Shown: one piece after another, positions 25,336 through 35,335 of the stretch | How the letters are laid out: every line of letters begins with the position of its first letter | Position numbering within the stretch: the first letter of the stretch is position 1 | Assembly: GCA_937919925.1 (NCBI GenBank) | Contig: CALFOT010000110.1 | Coordinates: forward strand, 62,001 to 126,000 | DNA: 64,000 bases | Direction of reading: 5' to 3' | Source: an uncultured bacterium | Lineage (GTDB): Bacteria > Planctomycetota > UBA1135 | Program-made: the position numbers and the translations under genes | The notes under the pieces: generated by a model | Databases searched by the model: none | Told to the model about the DNA's origin: nothing | Seen by the model: the letters and a program-made list of their open reading frames with translations, nothing else

Positions 25336-26553
25336 ATGAAGACCCGTTTCCTCCTCCCCGCTGTGCTCGTTAGCGGCTCCCTTGTCGCTTTCCTTGGGCA
25401 TGGCCTCCAAGCCAACCCAAACTCCGCTGCTTTGGCCCTGACACCAGACGTGATTGTTGGTGATATTCATGACCACATGGTGCATGGCACTGCTGGCGGT
25501 CAAACTTCCTATAGCTTTGGCTCGACTTCTTGCAACATTGGTAATGAGGTTTTGAACTGGGTTTCTTGGAACAATCAGCACCCAGTGATCGCAGGAAATA
25601 TCTACCGTCTGAAGGATGGGCGTTTTGAGCAACTAGGCTTGAACTGGTTGAAGCACGGTTTCACGGCGCTCAACGGCACTCTTTGTGGCTCATGCCAGAA
25701 CACTGGTGGCTCCACCTTGGGTATCGGTTGCTCGGATCCTTACAGCGCCTACTTGAATGGTTTCCGCAGTTACCTAGGCCCGCGCTCCGAGGTGAATTCC
25801 TACAACGGATACTACCCGTATCCACCAATCCTCAACCCTTCCTACTCGGGTGAGCTTGCACGTCGCATTATCGTAGACAATGCGGATGTGGATCCTAGTC
25901 AGAACGCTGGCGCTCGTTACTTCGCTGAAATCCAATACATGACTGCCGACGATAACGCAGAAATTGGTAACGGTTCGAACAACGTCAGCTGGCGTGAAAT
26001 CTCTTTTTCAGGCTCGAACGCGCCCTTTAACGTGAACTTTGTTGGTTCGACGGTACGTGAGGAGTCGGCGATTATGGCTTGGCAGCTCATCGATCCGAAT
26101 GTGATGATTTCTGAAGTTCAACTACCGAACGACGGCAGTGTGTTTGTGGCATCACGCACCACGGTGAAGCCAGGTGGCGGTTACGCTTACGATTACACGG
26201 TATACAACCGTGATTGTAATCGCAGCGTGCGGGCATTCTTAGTGCCTTTGACCGGTAACGAAACGCTCTCCAACAAGATGTTCACCGATGTGGATTACCA
26301 CAGTGGCGAACCTTACGTCAACACAGATTGGCAAGCCTACGAAGGCCTTTTTCCTGGTCGTTCGCAAAAAATTCAGGCTTGGTACGGTGGCACTTTTGGC
26401 GCCAACCCAAACAACAACGCTTTGCGTTGGAGCACTGCTTACAGCATGCACTTTGATTCGGATACCTCTGGGGTTTTGGGTCAGGTTGCTCTCGTGCCCT
26501 TTAAGCCAGGCACGGGTAAGATTTTCTACGCAAACGCTGTGATTCCTCAGTAG
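25336..26553 (+). CDS. Secreted protein of a planctomycete-type family, unknown function
   Basis: 405 aa with a signal peptide (LLPAVLVSGSLVAFL, cleavage probably after LQA). The mature part contains GTTSCNIG-like SFGSTSCNIGNEVLNW, the segment RHPVIA-like QHPVIAGNIYRLKDG, a Cys-rich LCGSCQNTGG, and GCSDPYSAYLNG. From memory these mark a family repeatedly seen in planctomycete secretomes with no assigned role. It is rich in Asn, Tyr and Gly, as a secreted beta protein would be. A strong terminator follows. It is probably monocistronic. Confidence 0.75.
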   Translation: MKTRFLLPAVLVSGSLVAFLGHGLQANPNSAALALTPDVIVGDIHDHMVHGTAGGQTSYSFGSTSCNIGNEVLNWVSWNNQHPVIAGNIYRLKDGRFEQLGLNWLKHGFTALNGTLCGSCQNTGGSTLGIGCSDPYSAYLNGFRSYLGPRSEVNSYNGYYPYPPILNPSYSGELARRIIVDNADVDPSQNAGARYFAEIQYMTADDNAEIGNGSNNVSWREISFSGSNAPFNVNFVGSTVREESAIMAWQLIDPNVMISEVQLPNDGSVFVASRTTVKPGGGYAYDYTVYNRDCNRSVRAFLVPLTGNETLSNKMFTDVDYHSGEPYVNTDWQAYEGLFPGRSQKIQAWYGGTFGANPNNNALRWSTAYSMHFDSDTSGVLGQVALVPFKPGTGKIFYANAVIPQ

Positions 26554-26574
26554 GAATTGGCCTCTTTGTAAACA

Positions 26575-26610
26575 GAGGGACTGGCCTGCGGGCGAGTCCC
26601 TCCTTCTTTT
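26575..26610 (+). terminator. Rho-independent terminator after the 405-aa secreted protein
   Basis: GAGGGACT (26575-26582) pairs with AGTCCCTC (26595-26602), followed by CTTCTTTTT, 22 nt past the stop. Confidence 0.85.
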
Positions 26611-26625
26611 TGCCCTAGCTTGGCT

Positions 26626-28209
26626 ATGCGCCACATCATGAAAAAAGCTCCCTCGCGTTTCGGTAAACGCCGCGCTGTAGTGCTGGTGGCGGTGCAGTTG
26701 CTGTTGATTGGACACGTAGTGTGGTGGCTTGCAAGTGGCAACACTATCACTCCTTTAGAACCTTCGGAAGGCATGAGCTTTGCCAAAGAAGGCGTAGTCA
26801 ATGCTGGCCTGATCTTGTTGAGTGTTGCAGTTCTGGCCACTTTGATTTTTGGACGCTACTTCTGTGGTTGGGGTTGTCATCTGTTATTGCTACAAGACTT
26901 CTGTCGTTGGCTGTTGCTGCGTGTTGGAATTCGGCCTCGGCCTTTTCGTTCGCGATTGCTTCGCCTGATTCCGATTGTCGCTTTTTTATATATGTTTTTG
27001 TGGCCCATACTCGTGCGCCTTTTTTTGGGGAACTCTGCTCCGGCGCTGACTCTACAGCTCACCACCAATTCATTTTGGGCCACTTTCCCTGGTCCTCTTG
27101 AATCGATTCTTACTTTAGTTGTAGCTGGATTTGTGGTCGTATATCTTCTTGGTTCGAAAGCCTACTGCACTTACGCTTGTCCATATGGGGCCATTCTAGG
27201 CGCGGTAGATAACTTTGCAGTCGGTCGTATCCGCGTGAATGATGCTTGCCAACAGTGCGGCAAGTGCACCGCAGCCTGTAGTTCCGATGTACGCGTCCAT
27301 GAAGAAGTACGGGATTTCGGTGCGGTGATCGACCCCAATTGTATGAAGACTATGGATTGCATCGCTGCCTGCCCCAATGATGCTTTATCCTTTGGATTCG
27401 GCAAACCTGCTGCTTTCCTTAAACAACGCGCGGAGGGTCGTAAGTCGCAGATTGGCGTACCGACTTGGCCGGAAGAATGGTTACTCCTGGGTGCTTATGC
27501 ATTCGGATTTTTTGCCACCCATTCCCTATATGGCCGCTTCCCATTTTTGCTCGCCCTTGGCTTCGGCATGATGGCTGCCTTTGGCGCTCTCACTCTCAAA
27601 CGCTTGTTGCAACGCCGCGATTTGAGTTTTTTAGGCCAACATCTGAAACGCAAAAATGTTTTCACCCCACGGGGTTGGGTGTATGTCTTGTTGATCGTTT
27701 GCGGAACCGGTCTGTTCGGACACTCCCTGTGGATTCAAACCCACCGCTGGCGCCGTGACTCAGCCTTTGCGGCCACCAATTTTCACCGTAGCTTATGGTT
27801 ACGCGGTGATTTTTCCGCTGAAACAATTTCCGACGAAGCAAACGCAGCTATGGACCATGCTGTTGCAGAAGCTGTTTGGTTAAATGCTCATGGTTTGGTA
27901 CGCGAAGATCTCAACCTATTTGTGATCGGTTGGAACGATCTTTTTGACGGTTCCTTGGATGGCTTCGAGACCAGAATGTTGGAAATTTTGGTTCACCGCC
28001 CCAATTTTGGTGAAGTCCAGATGCAGTACGCGTATTTCTTGATGAACTTGCAGCGTTTTCATGATGCCCGCCTGCAACTCGATGCGGTGTCGCCGCGGGA
28101 TCCGCGTTACCTCGATGCGCAGCACTCGGCGATCGCCCTGCAGCAACGTTTGGGTAACGAGGAAGATGCAACCCAGCGTGCCGCAGCTCTCGAAGCTTTG
28201 GGCTTCTAG
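26626..28209 (+). CDS. NapH/CcoG-like membrane ferredoxin with C-terminal helical-repeat extension
   Basis: About 527 aa (ATG 26626; ATG 26638 is also possible). The N-terminal half has several transmembrane helices and two Cys clusters typical of NapH/CcoG/RdxA proteins (FCGWGCH with a following Cys, and CTYACPYG). Two ferredoxin 4Fe-4S motifs follow: CQQCGKCTAAC and CMKTMDCIAACP. After two more helices the last 170 residues are soluble and look like tetratricopeptide-type helices (MDHAVAEAVWLNAHG, MLEILVHRPNFGEVQ). It likely carries electrons across or along the membrane; the partner oxidoreductase is not in the window. Confidence 0.82.
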   Translation: MRHIMKKAPSRFGKRRAVVLVAVQLLLIGHVVWWLASGNTITPLEPSEGMSFAKEGVVNAGLILLSVAVLATLIFGRYFCGWGCHLLLLQDFCRWLLLRVGIRPRPFRSRLLRLIPIVAFLYMFLWPILVRLFLGNSAPALTLQLTTNSFWATFPGPLESILTLVVAGFVVVYLLGSKAYCTYACPYGAILGAVDNFAVGRIRVNDACQQCGKCTAACSSDVRVHEEVRDFGAVIDPNCMKTMDCIAACPNDALSFGFGKPAAFLKQRAEGRKSQIGVPTWPEEWLLLGAYAFGFFATHSLYGRFPFLLALGFGMMAAFGALTLKRLLQRRDLSFLGQHLKRKNVFTPRGWVYVLLIVCGTGLFGHSLWIQTHRWRRDSAFAATNFHRSLWLRGDFSAETISDEANAAMDHAVAEAVWLNAHGLVREDLNLFVIGWNDLFDGSLDGFETRMLEILVHRPNFGEVQMQYAYFLMNLQRFHDARLQLDAVSPRDPRYLDAQHSAIALQQRLGNEEDATQRAAALEALGF

Positions 28210-28250
28210 AGCTTCCCGCGCACTTGGTGGTGAAGGTAGAATCGTGCGCA

Positions 28251-30872
28251 ATGAGCGCCAAGAACCCCGTAGAAACCTTTCGTAGCGATTACTGCGCACC
28301 CGATTTCCGGATCGATTCTGTGGAATTGGATTTTCAGCTAGGCGTGGAGAATACCCAGGTCACCGCGCGCCTGCAAATGCAGCGTACCGTTGCCGGTAGC
28401 AGCATGCCGCTGCAACTCCATGGCGAGGATCTTGAACTTCGCAGTGTGGCCATCGATGGCCAAGAGTTGCCTTCCAATGCATTTCAAAATAACGCGGAGG
28501 GGCTTACCGTCCCCAACCTTGGCGATTGTTTTCTACTCCAAACCCGTGTGAGTATTCGCCCACAAGACAATACGCAACTATCGGGACTCTACAGCTCCGG
28601 CTCTATGTATTGCACACAATGTGAAGCAGAAGGATTTCGGCGCATCACCTATTTCCTGGATCGTCCCGATGTCATGGCTACTTTCAAGGTGCGCATAGAA
28701 GCCGACCGTAAAGCCTTCCCAGTATTGTTAAGTAACGGCAACTTGATCGATTCCGGCGCAGCGCCAAATAACCGCCATTTTGCTGTCTGGCACGATCCTT
28801 TTAAGAAGCCGTCCTATTTGTTCGCTCTTGTTGCGGGCGATTTAGGTTCGATTAGCGATAGCTTTACAACCTCAAGTGGCCGCCAAGTCGCGTTGCATAT
28901 TTATTCCGAACATCGCAATCACGATCAACTTGATTACGCCATGTTGTCGTTGCAGCATTCCATGAGCTGGGATGAAAAAGTGTTTGGCTTGGAGTACGAT
29001 TTGGATATTTTCAACATCGTTGCAGTTGGTGATTTCAACATGGGCGCGATGGAAAATAAGAGTCTCAATATTTTTAACACCGCCTATGTGTTGGCACGCC
29101 CAGATATTTCCACGGACGGCGATTACGAGGGGATTCAAGGCGTGATTGGTCATGAGTATTTCCACAACTGGACTGGCAATCGTGTAACTTGTCGTGACTG
29201 GTTCCAGCTCACTTTAAAAGAAGGATTAACTGTTTTCCGTGATCAACAGTTCTCCGCAGCTATGGGGTCCTCTGCAGTCAAACGTATTGAAGATGTCAAA
29301 ACCCTGCGTGCTGTGCAATTCCGTGAAGACAGCGGGCCCATGGCACATCCCATCCGCCCAGATTCCTATATCGCCATGGATAACTTTTATACCTCCACGG
29401 TCTACAACAAAGGTGCCGAAGTGATTCGTATGTATCACACTTTGTTGGGGGCGAAAGGCTTCCGCCAAGGCATGGATTTGTATTTTGAGCGCCATGATGG
29501 TCAGGCAGTCAGTTGCGATGATTTCCGTGCCGCAATGGCCGATGCAAACGATTATGACCTCAATCAATTTGAGCGTTGGTATTTGCAGGCTGGCACTCCG
29601 GTAATTCATGCCCAAGGCGTTTGGGATGCAGCTCTTGCTACTTATACGCTGAAGTTGCAGCAAAGTTGTGCCGCCACTCCTGGTCAGGAACAGAAACTTC
29701 CATTTCACATTCCGGTTGCCGTCGGCCTGCTAGATCAAGCTGGTCTAGAGATTGCCGCAACCCGCGTGTTGGAATTGAAACAGCAAGCGCAGCAGTTTGT
29801 GTTTGAGAACATTACCGTCCAGCCGGTGGCCTCCATTTTGCGTGGCTTCTCTGCCCCGGTGCGTTTAGAAGTGGAACAAAGTGATGCGGAGTTAGCGCTG
29901 CTGTTTGCCTACGACACGGATAGTTTCAATCGTTGGGAAGCAGGACAACGTTTCGCCACCCGTGTCATTCTTGAATTAGTTCGTGAGGTTCAATTGGGTA
30001 ACACCCCACAAGTTCCTGAGAATTTATTGCAAGCATTCCGCTGTGTTTTGGAAGATGAGGGGCTTGACCATTCACTGAAGTCCTATGCGTTGCGGTTGCC
30101 CGATGAAATTACTCTCGGCGCTGCGATGGATGTGATTGATCCTGACAGCTTGCATGAAGCCCGAGAACTGTGCGTGCGGGCGATTGCCACAGCCCTGCGT
30201 CCACGCTTGGAACAGCTCTATCAAACATTGAAAGATGGCGCCCCATACCAGCCTGAGGCCGCAGCGATTGGCAAACGCCGGATGCGTAATCTGTGCCTCG
30301 GTTATCTCTGTGCTCTGGAAGAAGAAAGCACCACAAGCCTTGCAGAAGCGCAGTATCAAACTGCCACCAACATGACCGACAAAATGGCCGCGGTGGTGTG
30401 TTTGACCGCCTACGATGTGCCGGCGCGCCGCCGCGTGCTGGATGATTTCTACAGCACTTACCAAGAAGAAGCCTTAGTGGTAGATAAGTGGCTGATGGTG
30501 CAGGCAAGTTCCCCAGGCACAAAAACTCTGCAGGATGTCATTGGGTTGCTCAATCACCCCGCTTTCGACATTAAAAACCCGAACAAAGTCCGTTCCTTAA
30601 TCCGTACTTTCTCCGGCAACCAACTGATTTTCCATCAAGCCGATGGCGCTGGTTACCGCTTTGTTGCGGATCAGGTAATCGCCCTCGATGCCATCAACCC
30701 ACAGATTGCGGCACGCATCGTTGTGGCGTTTGCCCAATGGCAACGCTTTGATGAGTCCCGACAACAGCAAATGCTGGCGCAGTTGGTACGGATTTCAGAA
30801 GTGCAGGCTTTGTCGCAAGATTGTGCCGAGATCGTGGCGCGTAGCCTCAAGGCTGCCCACGTCGCGCGTTAG
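28251..30872 (+). CDS. pepN: Aminopeptidase N (M1 family, PepN type)
   Basis: 873-aa zinc aminopeptidase that trims N-terminal residues from peptides. GAMENK (substrate N-terminus recognition) and HEYFHNWTGN with the downstream KEGLTVFRDQ supply the HExxH-x18-E zinc site. Length and C-terminal helical domain match the gammaproteobacterial PepN subfamily. I start at ATG 28251; a TTG 27 bases upstream is in frame. TAGAAT lies 8 nt before the ATG. It ends 15 nt before purD. Confidence 0.92.
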   Translation: MSAKNPVETFRSDYCAPDFRIDSVELDFQLGVENTQVTARLQMQRTVAGSSMPLQLHGEDLELRSVAIDGQELPSNAFQNNAEGLTVPNLGDCFLLQTRVSIRPQDNTQLSGLYSSGSMYCTQCEAEGFRRITYFLDRPDVMATFKVRIEADRKAFPVLLSNGNLIDSGAAPNNRHFAVWHDPFKKPSYLFALVAGDLGSISDSFTTSSGRQVALHIYSEHRNHDQLDYAMLSLQHSMSWDEKVFGLEYDLDIFNIVAVGDFNMGAMENKSLNIFNTAYVLARPDISTDGDYEGIQGVIGHEYFHNWTGNRVTCRDWFQLTLKEGLTVFRDQQFSAAMGSSAVKRIEDVKTLRAVQFREDSGPMAHPIRPDSYIAMDNFYTSTVYNKGAEVIRMYHTLLGAKGFRQGMDLYFERHDGQAVSCDDFRAAMADANDYDLNQFERWYLQAGTPVIHAQGVWDAALATYTLKLQQSCAATPGQEQKLPFHIPVAVGLLDQAGLEIAATRVLELKQQAQQFVFENITVQPVASILRGFSAPVRLEVEQSDAELALLFAYDTDSFNRWEAGQRFATRVILELVREVQLGNTPQVPENLLQAFRCVLEDEGLDHSLKSYALRLPDEITLGAAMDVIDPDSLHEARELCVRAIATALRPRLEQLYQTLKDGAPYQPEAAAIGKRRMRNLCLGYLCALEEESTTSLAEAQYQTATNMTDKMAAVVCLTAYDVPARRRVLDDFYSTYQEEALVVDKWLMVQASSPGTKTLQDVIGLLNHPAFDIKNPNKVRSLIRTFSGNQLIFHQADGAGYRFVADQVIALDAINPQIAARIVVAFAQWQRFDESRQQQMLAQLVRISEVQALSQDCAEIVARSLKAAHVAR

Positions 30873-30887
30873 AATACAAGCTGAATC

Positions 30888-32180
30888 ATGCGCATCCTCC
30901 TCGTCGGATCTGGGGCTCGGGAACATTCCCTTGCCTGGAAAATTGCCAGTTCCAAACTGGTCGAAACTTTGTGGACGGCACCGGGCAACCCTGGCACCGC
31001 CACACTCGGTACAAACGTTGCGCTGGAGGTGGAAGACACTCCCGGGATAGTTGCTTTCGCCAAACGCAATCAAGTTGATTTGGTGGTCGTCGGCCCGGAA
31101 GGCCCCTTGGTGGGTGGTTTGGTGGATGCCCTCGCGGTGGCAGGTATTGGCGCTTTTGGTCCACGCCAAGGTGCCGCCGAGCTGGAAGGTTCCAAGGCCT
31201 GGTGTAAGGAAGTGTTGGTGCGTCACCGTATACCAACCGGTTCGTTTCGTTCTTTCCGCGCCATCAATCAAGCCGTGTCTTTCTTGGAAAGTGGTGCGCG
31301 TTATCCCCTGGTGGTGAAAGCCTCCGGCTTGGCTGCTGGCAAAGGAGTGATCATTTGCGAAGATGTAGCTACCGCCGTCAAAGCCACCCGCGATATGCTG
31401 GAAGGTGGTCGCTTTGGTGCCGCCGGCAGCACCGTCGTCGTGGAGGAATTTTTGACCGGGCCCGAAGCCTCGGCTTTCTGCCTGACGGATGGCCGCACTT
31501 TTGTGCCGCTGGAGACTTGCCAGGATCACAAAACTTTGTTGGATGGTAACCAAGGCCCCAACACCGGCGGCATGGGTGCGGTGAGCCCGAACCCAGAAAT
31601 TAGCGAACGCACTTCCGTGTTGATTGAGCGCCAAGTGTTATTGCCCACCTTGCATGGCATGGTGCGTGAAGGCCATCCCTTTCAGGGAGTCCTGTTCGCC
31701 GGCCTCATCCTGACTTCTGGGGGGCCGAAAGTGTTGGAGTACAACGTGCGTTTTGGCGATCCAGAATGCCAGGTATTGATGATGCGTTTTGCCAGTGATT
31801 TAGTCCCTTATTTGAAAGCTTGCAGCGATGGCACGCTCGATCAATTGGAAGCACCGCAATGGGACCGACGCCCAGCTTGTTGTGTGGTTTTGGCTTCAGG
31901 TGGATACCCGGATAAATACGCCAAGGGCCTCCCAATCAGTGGTTTAGACCAAATCACGCCGAGCGACGATTTACAAGTCTTCCACGCCGGCACCAAAGAA
32001 GTCAACGGCGTGGTGGTCACTGCAGGCGGCCGCGTACTCACGATTACCGCACTCGGTGAAACCATGGGGGAAGCGCGCAAACGCGCTTACGCTGCTGCTG
32101 CATTGATTGATTTTGAAGGCAAAACCATGCGTACGGATATTGGCTTCGCCGCGGAGCAGGCCATGGAGCCCATGCGATGA
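30888..32180 (+). CDS. purD: Phosphoribosylamine--glycine ligase
   Basis: 430-aa ATP-grasp enzyme, second step of purine synthesis. The N-terminal ILLVGSGAREHSLAWK is the GARS signature. The ATP-grasp core shows VVKASGLAAGKGV, VVEEFLTGPEAS, the TGGMGAVSP loop and FGDPECQVLM. Length is normal. Other pur genes in the window (purQ, purL) are on the opposite strand 2 kb away, so they are not cotranscribed. Its stop overlaps the Fur-family start by four bases (ATGA). Confidence 0.95.
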   Translation: MRILLVGSGAREHSLAWKIASSKLVETLWTAPGNPGTATLGTNVALEVEDTPGIVAFAKRNQVDLVVVGPEGPLVGGLVDALAVAGIGAFGPRQGAAELEGSKAWCKEVLVRHRIPTGSFRSFRAINQAVSFLESGARYPLVVKASGLAAGKGVIICEDVATAVKATRDMLEGGRFGAAGSTVVVEEFLTGPEASAFCLTDGRTFVPLETCQDHKTLLDGNQGPNTGGMGAVSPNPEISERTSVLIERQVLLPTLHGMVREGHPFQGVLFAGLILTSGGPKVLEYNVRFGDPECQVLMMRFASDLVPYLKACSDGTLDQLEAPQWDRRPACCVVLASGGYPDKYAKGLPISGLDQITPSDDLQVFHAGTKEVNGVVVTAGGRVLTITALGETMGEARKRAYAAAALIDFEGKTMRTDIGFAAEQAMEPMR

Positions 32181-32638
32181 AACCAGATGAGGCCTTGACC
32201 AATTTTGAGGCTTTTTTACGTGGCAAAGGGTTGCGCATGACTGCACCTCGGCGCGGCATATTGTTAGCAGCGTGGAGTTCCCACGACCACTTCTCGGCGG
32301 AAGCCATGTTTGAGCAGGTCAGTGGCTTAAATCTGGGCGCTTCCCGGGCCACGGTTTACCGGACACTATCGCTGCTCGTGGAAGCTGGCTTTTTATCGTC
32401 GATGAACAATGGTCGCGGCACCATGCTCTATGAACACTGTCTTGGCCATGAGCATCATGACCACATGATCTGTCGCGCCTGTGGAAAAATTGAAGAGTTC
32501 CACAGTGAACAGATTGAACGCCTGCAAGAAGAATATGCCGCCAAGGTAGGCTTCACTTTGGCGGCTCACACCTTGCGCCTGGAAGGCTACTGTGCGCAGT
32601 GTACTGCGTTGGGCCTAGCTGCCAGTCACACCAGCTAG
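32177..32638 (+). CDS. Fur-family metalloregulator
   Basis: 153-aa DNA-binding regulator. The winged helix covers 1-90 (recognition part GASRATVYRTLSLLVEAGFL). The metal/dimerisation part shows GHEHHDHMICRACGKIEEF and a C-terminal CAQC, giving the two CxxC structural-zinc pairs and the His-rich sensing site. Fur, Zur and PerR cannot be told apart by eye. The ATGA overlap with purD is unusual for a metalloregulator, so its expression may follow purD. Confidence 0.88.
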   Translation: MKPDEALTNFEAFLRGKGLRMTAPRRGILLAAWSSHDHFSAEAMFEQVSGLNLGASRATVYRTLSLLVEAGFLSSMNNGRGTMLYEHCLGHEHHDHMICRACGKIEEFHSEQIERLQEEYAAKVGFTLAAHTLRLEGYCAQCTALGLAASHTS

Positions 32639-32654
32639 GCGGGCGAAACAGCGC

Positions 32655-33059
32655 TTATTTGAAGCGACTACTGATGTCTTCGGCAACCAGCTGAGCGAGA
32701 TCCGCCCGGCCACGCAGGCCAAGTTCTGCCGCGTAGACCTTCAAGGTTGCAAACTCCGGAGTCTCCGGCATCAGCATAATCTGTACCGAGACATTGGACT
32801 TGTCTTCAAAGAACTCAATGCGCATGGAGCCAGGAGTGGCCGTGAAATCTTTGGCGTTGGGCCGTGCTTCCACAGTGCTTTTGGCAACCATGTAGAGTTC
32901 ATTGGCCGAGGCGTGGACAATCATCTGCCCACGGTCGTTGGTGAAATCATCGTAAGTCCAGACTCCTACTACGGCACCGACACCCACCAATACGATGGGG
33001 GCGGCACAAGAAGCAGCGAAGAACAAGGACAGGAGAATGAGGATGCGAGGTGTTTTCAT
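32655..33059 (-). CDS. Small lipoprotein, DUF3568-like
   Basis: 134-aa lipoprotein. ATG 33059 yields a signal peptide ending in the lipobox FAASC (Cys18), followed by a Gly/Val-rich membrane-like stretch. The remaining part, with SANELYMVAKSTVE and KVYAAELGLRG, resembles small DUF3568-type lipoproteins, whose role is unknown. It lies 10 nt downstream of the ChaN-like gene on the same strand and is likely cotranscribed with it. Confidence 0.72.
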   Translation of the reverse strand: MKTPRILILLSLFFAASCAAPIVLVGVGAVVGVWTYDDFTNDRGQMIVHASANELYMVAKSTVEARPNAKDFTATPGSMRIEFFEDKSNVSVQIMLMPETPEFATLKVYAAELGLRGRADLAQLVAEDISSRFK

Positions 33060-33069
33060 GGCTTGCCGG

Positions 33070-34497
33070 TTAGGCAACCCGGATTGTAGCGGTGAGCGCA
33101 CCCCAATCGAAGTCTTCCCTGCCAAGGTCTAGGAAATTCCCAATATTGCCAGCGGTCAATGCCCCAGAGCGCACCAATCTGGCAGCGGCAATCTGCCCCC
33201 AGTAACGTTCTAGGAGTACCTCCATATCTGCCGCCAAATTTTGCTGGCTGACGGCATGGAGTGTCAGTGCGCTGGCTGCGCGGAGCATCTCCTGACGCGC
33301 CGGTTGATTGCGCCGCTGGGGCCACAAAGAATCCATCAAGCCCGGGAGTGCGGTTGTGCGTAGGAATGGATTCACCAAGAATGCGCACAAAAAGCGGAAA
33401 CTATTGCGTCTTAAGGAACTGCGAAAGCTCACTTCCGCTGCCAGCGGGCTATCACAAATCAAACTATGCGCTGCACCTTGAATGAGGTCGCTTAAATCGA
33501 GTTTCAACGGTGACCAGACCAGCGGTTTGCACGGATGAAAAATAGTCTGAAGCGGTGGAAAATCCAGCTCAAAGGCTGCCGCACGGTGACGCGGTAAAGC
33601 AGCATGAAATTCTGCCCAACAAGCCTTGGGCAAAACGGTGAGACGACTACTCGGAGGTGCAAACCCAAAAGTCGTGGCAAATAAACCTGCCGCACTTTCG
33701 CACAGATGCTCCGCAGCTTCCGCCAACATTTCGTCATCGGTGTCGGCTAGATCTTGGTGAAGATTGGCCCATAGACTGAGCGGCGGGGTTTGTAACCACA
33801 CCCAGTGCTGGCAAGTCGTGCGAAAAGTACGATCTTGGGGGTTGGCACCCAAGCGTTCCCAAACCGGTTCGGGTGATTGGTGGATGACCATAGCCTCTAT
33901 GCCGCTAGCCGCTAGCCGAGCGGGAAGGTGATGGGGTGCAAGGTGCCAATCACCAAAATGAAAAATCGCGCGGCTCGGCAGTTCTTGGCGCTGAATGCGT
34001 TGCCAAAGCTGGGCGGCCACGGTATCGCGACGGTGAACATCGCCCTCCACCCACGCACCCATGATCACCGCGCCGCGTTGTGCCAACAGTTCCAGGGCTG
34101 GACGATAGGCCTCGCAAAGCCGTTGCCCCGTGACCAGCATGATCTCCTTGTCACCTAAAGCCTCCTGGGCCGTGAGCGTGGTATGCAAGGGCAATAATTC
34201 CAACACCAAAACTAAGGGCTCATGCGGCGGAAGAGCTTGGATGATGGCCGCTAAGCCCGTGCGCGAACGTTCAAGCGGATGGTAATCCGAAACAACCAGC
34301 AACTGAGCGCGGCGCACAGCACGGTGCAATTCCTCAACAGTGGTTCCGGTGAGGGGGGCCTGTAAATCTTGTAACCAATGCTGACGGTAGGCTTGTAAAT
34401 GCTCTGGAACCGGCGGAACGGCGCTCGACCACGTCCTACGCAATCGTCGCTCAAAGCCAGCCATCAAGCTTGCCAGATTATCCGGGTTGTTCGCCAC
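33070..34497 (-). CDS. ChaN-like (haem-binding uptake/TIKI-fold) protein
   Basis: 475 aa from a GTG start. The segment LLVVSDYHPLERSRTGLAAI (68-87), the acidic VLVLELLP and the later IFHFGDWHLAPHHLPARL match the ChaN-like fold, which includes haem-binding and possible hydrolase members. The usual metal-type residues (Asp/His in the first and last motif) are present. The C-terminal 200 residues are not recognised and may be helical. No signal peptide is seen. A role in iron or haem handling would fit the Fur-family neighbour, but that is inference. Confidence 0.65.
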   Translation of the reverse strand: MANNPDNLASLMAGFERRLRRTWSSAVPPVPEHLQAYRQHWLQDLQAPLTGTTVEELHRAVRRAQLLVVSDYHPLERSRTGLAAIIQALPPHEPLVLVLELLPLHTTLTAQEALGDKEIMLVTGQRLCEAYRPALELLAQRGAVIMGAWVEGDVHRRDTVAAQLWQRIQRQELPSRAIFHFGDWHLAPHHLPARLAASGIEAMVIHQSPEPVWERLGANPQDRTFRTTCQHWVWLQTPPLSLWANLHQDLADTDDEMLAEAAEHLCESAAGLFATTFGFAPPSSRLTVLPKACWAEFHAALPRHRAAAFELDFPPLQTIFHPCKPLVWSPLKLDLSDLIQGAAHSLICDSPLAAEVSFRSSLRRNSFRFLCAFLVNPFLRTTALPGLMDSLWPQRRNQPARQEMLRAASALTLHAVSQQNLAADMEVLLERYWGQIAAARLVRSGALTAGNIGNFLDLGREDFDWGALTATIRVA

Positions 34498-34552
34498 CTA
34501 CCCTTTTTCGGCTGCAAAGAGATGCAGCTGAAATCACCTCGCGAACTCAGCC

Positions 34553-35335
34553 TTAGGAAGTCACATTCGCCAGATAAGGTGCCACCAACCCGCGGAAGAA
34601 GGCGACGCCTTCCTGGCCCGTGCCCCAAGCACCTGCACCGCGATCGGGCAAATGCAGGGCGGAAAGATTGCGCTCGGGGTGGGGCATTAAGCCGAGAATA
34701 CGACCACTCGGTGAAATCAAACCTGCAATGGCTCCAATGCTGCCACTTGGGCAATCCGGCCACTCGGAAGTAGGGGTGCCGTCGGCGCGACAATAGCGCA
34801 ACGCAATCGCATTCGCCGCTTCCAAGCGCGCAACATCATGTTGCCCATCGGCAAGTACGATTTGCCCCTCCGCATGAGCCGAAGGGGCCGGCAGGATACT
34901 GCCAACGGGGAGGACGTGTCCAAGTGCCGGTGCCACTAACAAACGCGACCAGCGACATTCAAAGCGATGACTAAAATTCCATGTGAGGGAAATTTTGACG
35001 CCTTCCACGCGCGGTAATAACGCGGATTTCACCAAGGCCTGAAAGCCGTTGCAGACCCCAAAGATACTGCCACCACGGGCATGGAGTTCCTCCAATTCCG
35101 TGGCCAAGAAGCGCGCGATTTCTAAGCCTAGAATGCGGCCGGCACCGAGGTCGTCGCCATAAGTGAAGCCGCCTGGAATGGCGAACAGTTCACAGTCGCG
35201 GATGGCCGCCGGATTTTCGATGAGCTCACGGATGTGCATAACTTTCACACTGGCCCCCGCTAGCTCGAAGGCATAGCGTAGCTCGCGATCACAGTTGATG
35301 CCGGAAGTGAAGAGTTGCAGGACGCGAGGTTTCAT
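34553..35335 (-). CDS. purQ: FGAM synthase glutaminase subunit
   Basis: 260-aa class I glutamine amidotransferase supplying ammonia to PurL for formylglycinamidine ribonucleotide synthesis. Seen: FAIPGGFTYGDDLGAGRI, nucleophile Cys in GVCNGFQ, and the HPE of LMPHPERN completing the triad. Slightly longer than Bacillus PurQ (227 aa). The ATG overlaps the purL stop by four bases, which fits equimolar synthesis. Confidence 0.93.
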   Translation of the reverse strand: MKPRVLQLFTSGINCDRELRYAFELAGASVKVMHIRELIENPAAIRDCELFAIPGGFTYGDDLGAGRILGLEIARFLATELEELHARGGSIFGVCNGFQALVKSALLPRVEGVKISLTWNFSHRFECRWSRLLVAPALGHVLPVGSILPAPSAHAEGQIVLADGQHDVARLEAANAIALRYCRADGTPTSEWPDCPSGSIGAIAGLISPSGRILGLMPHPERNLSALHLPDRGAGAWGTGQEGVAFFRGLVAPYLANVTS

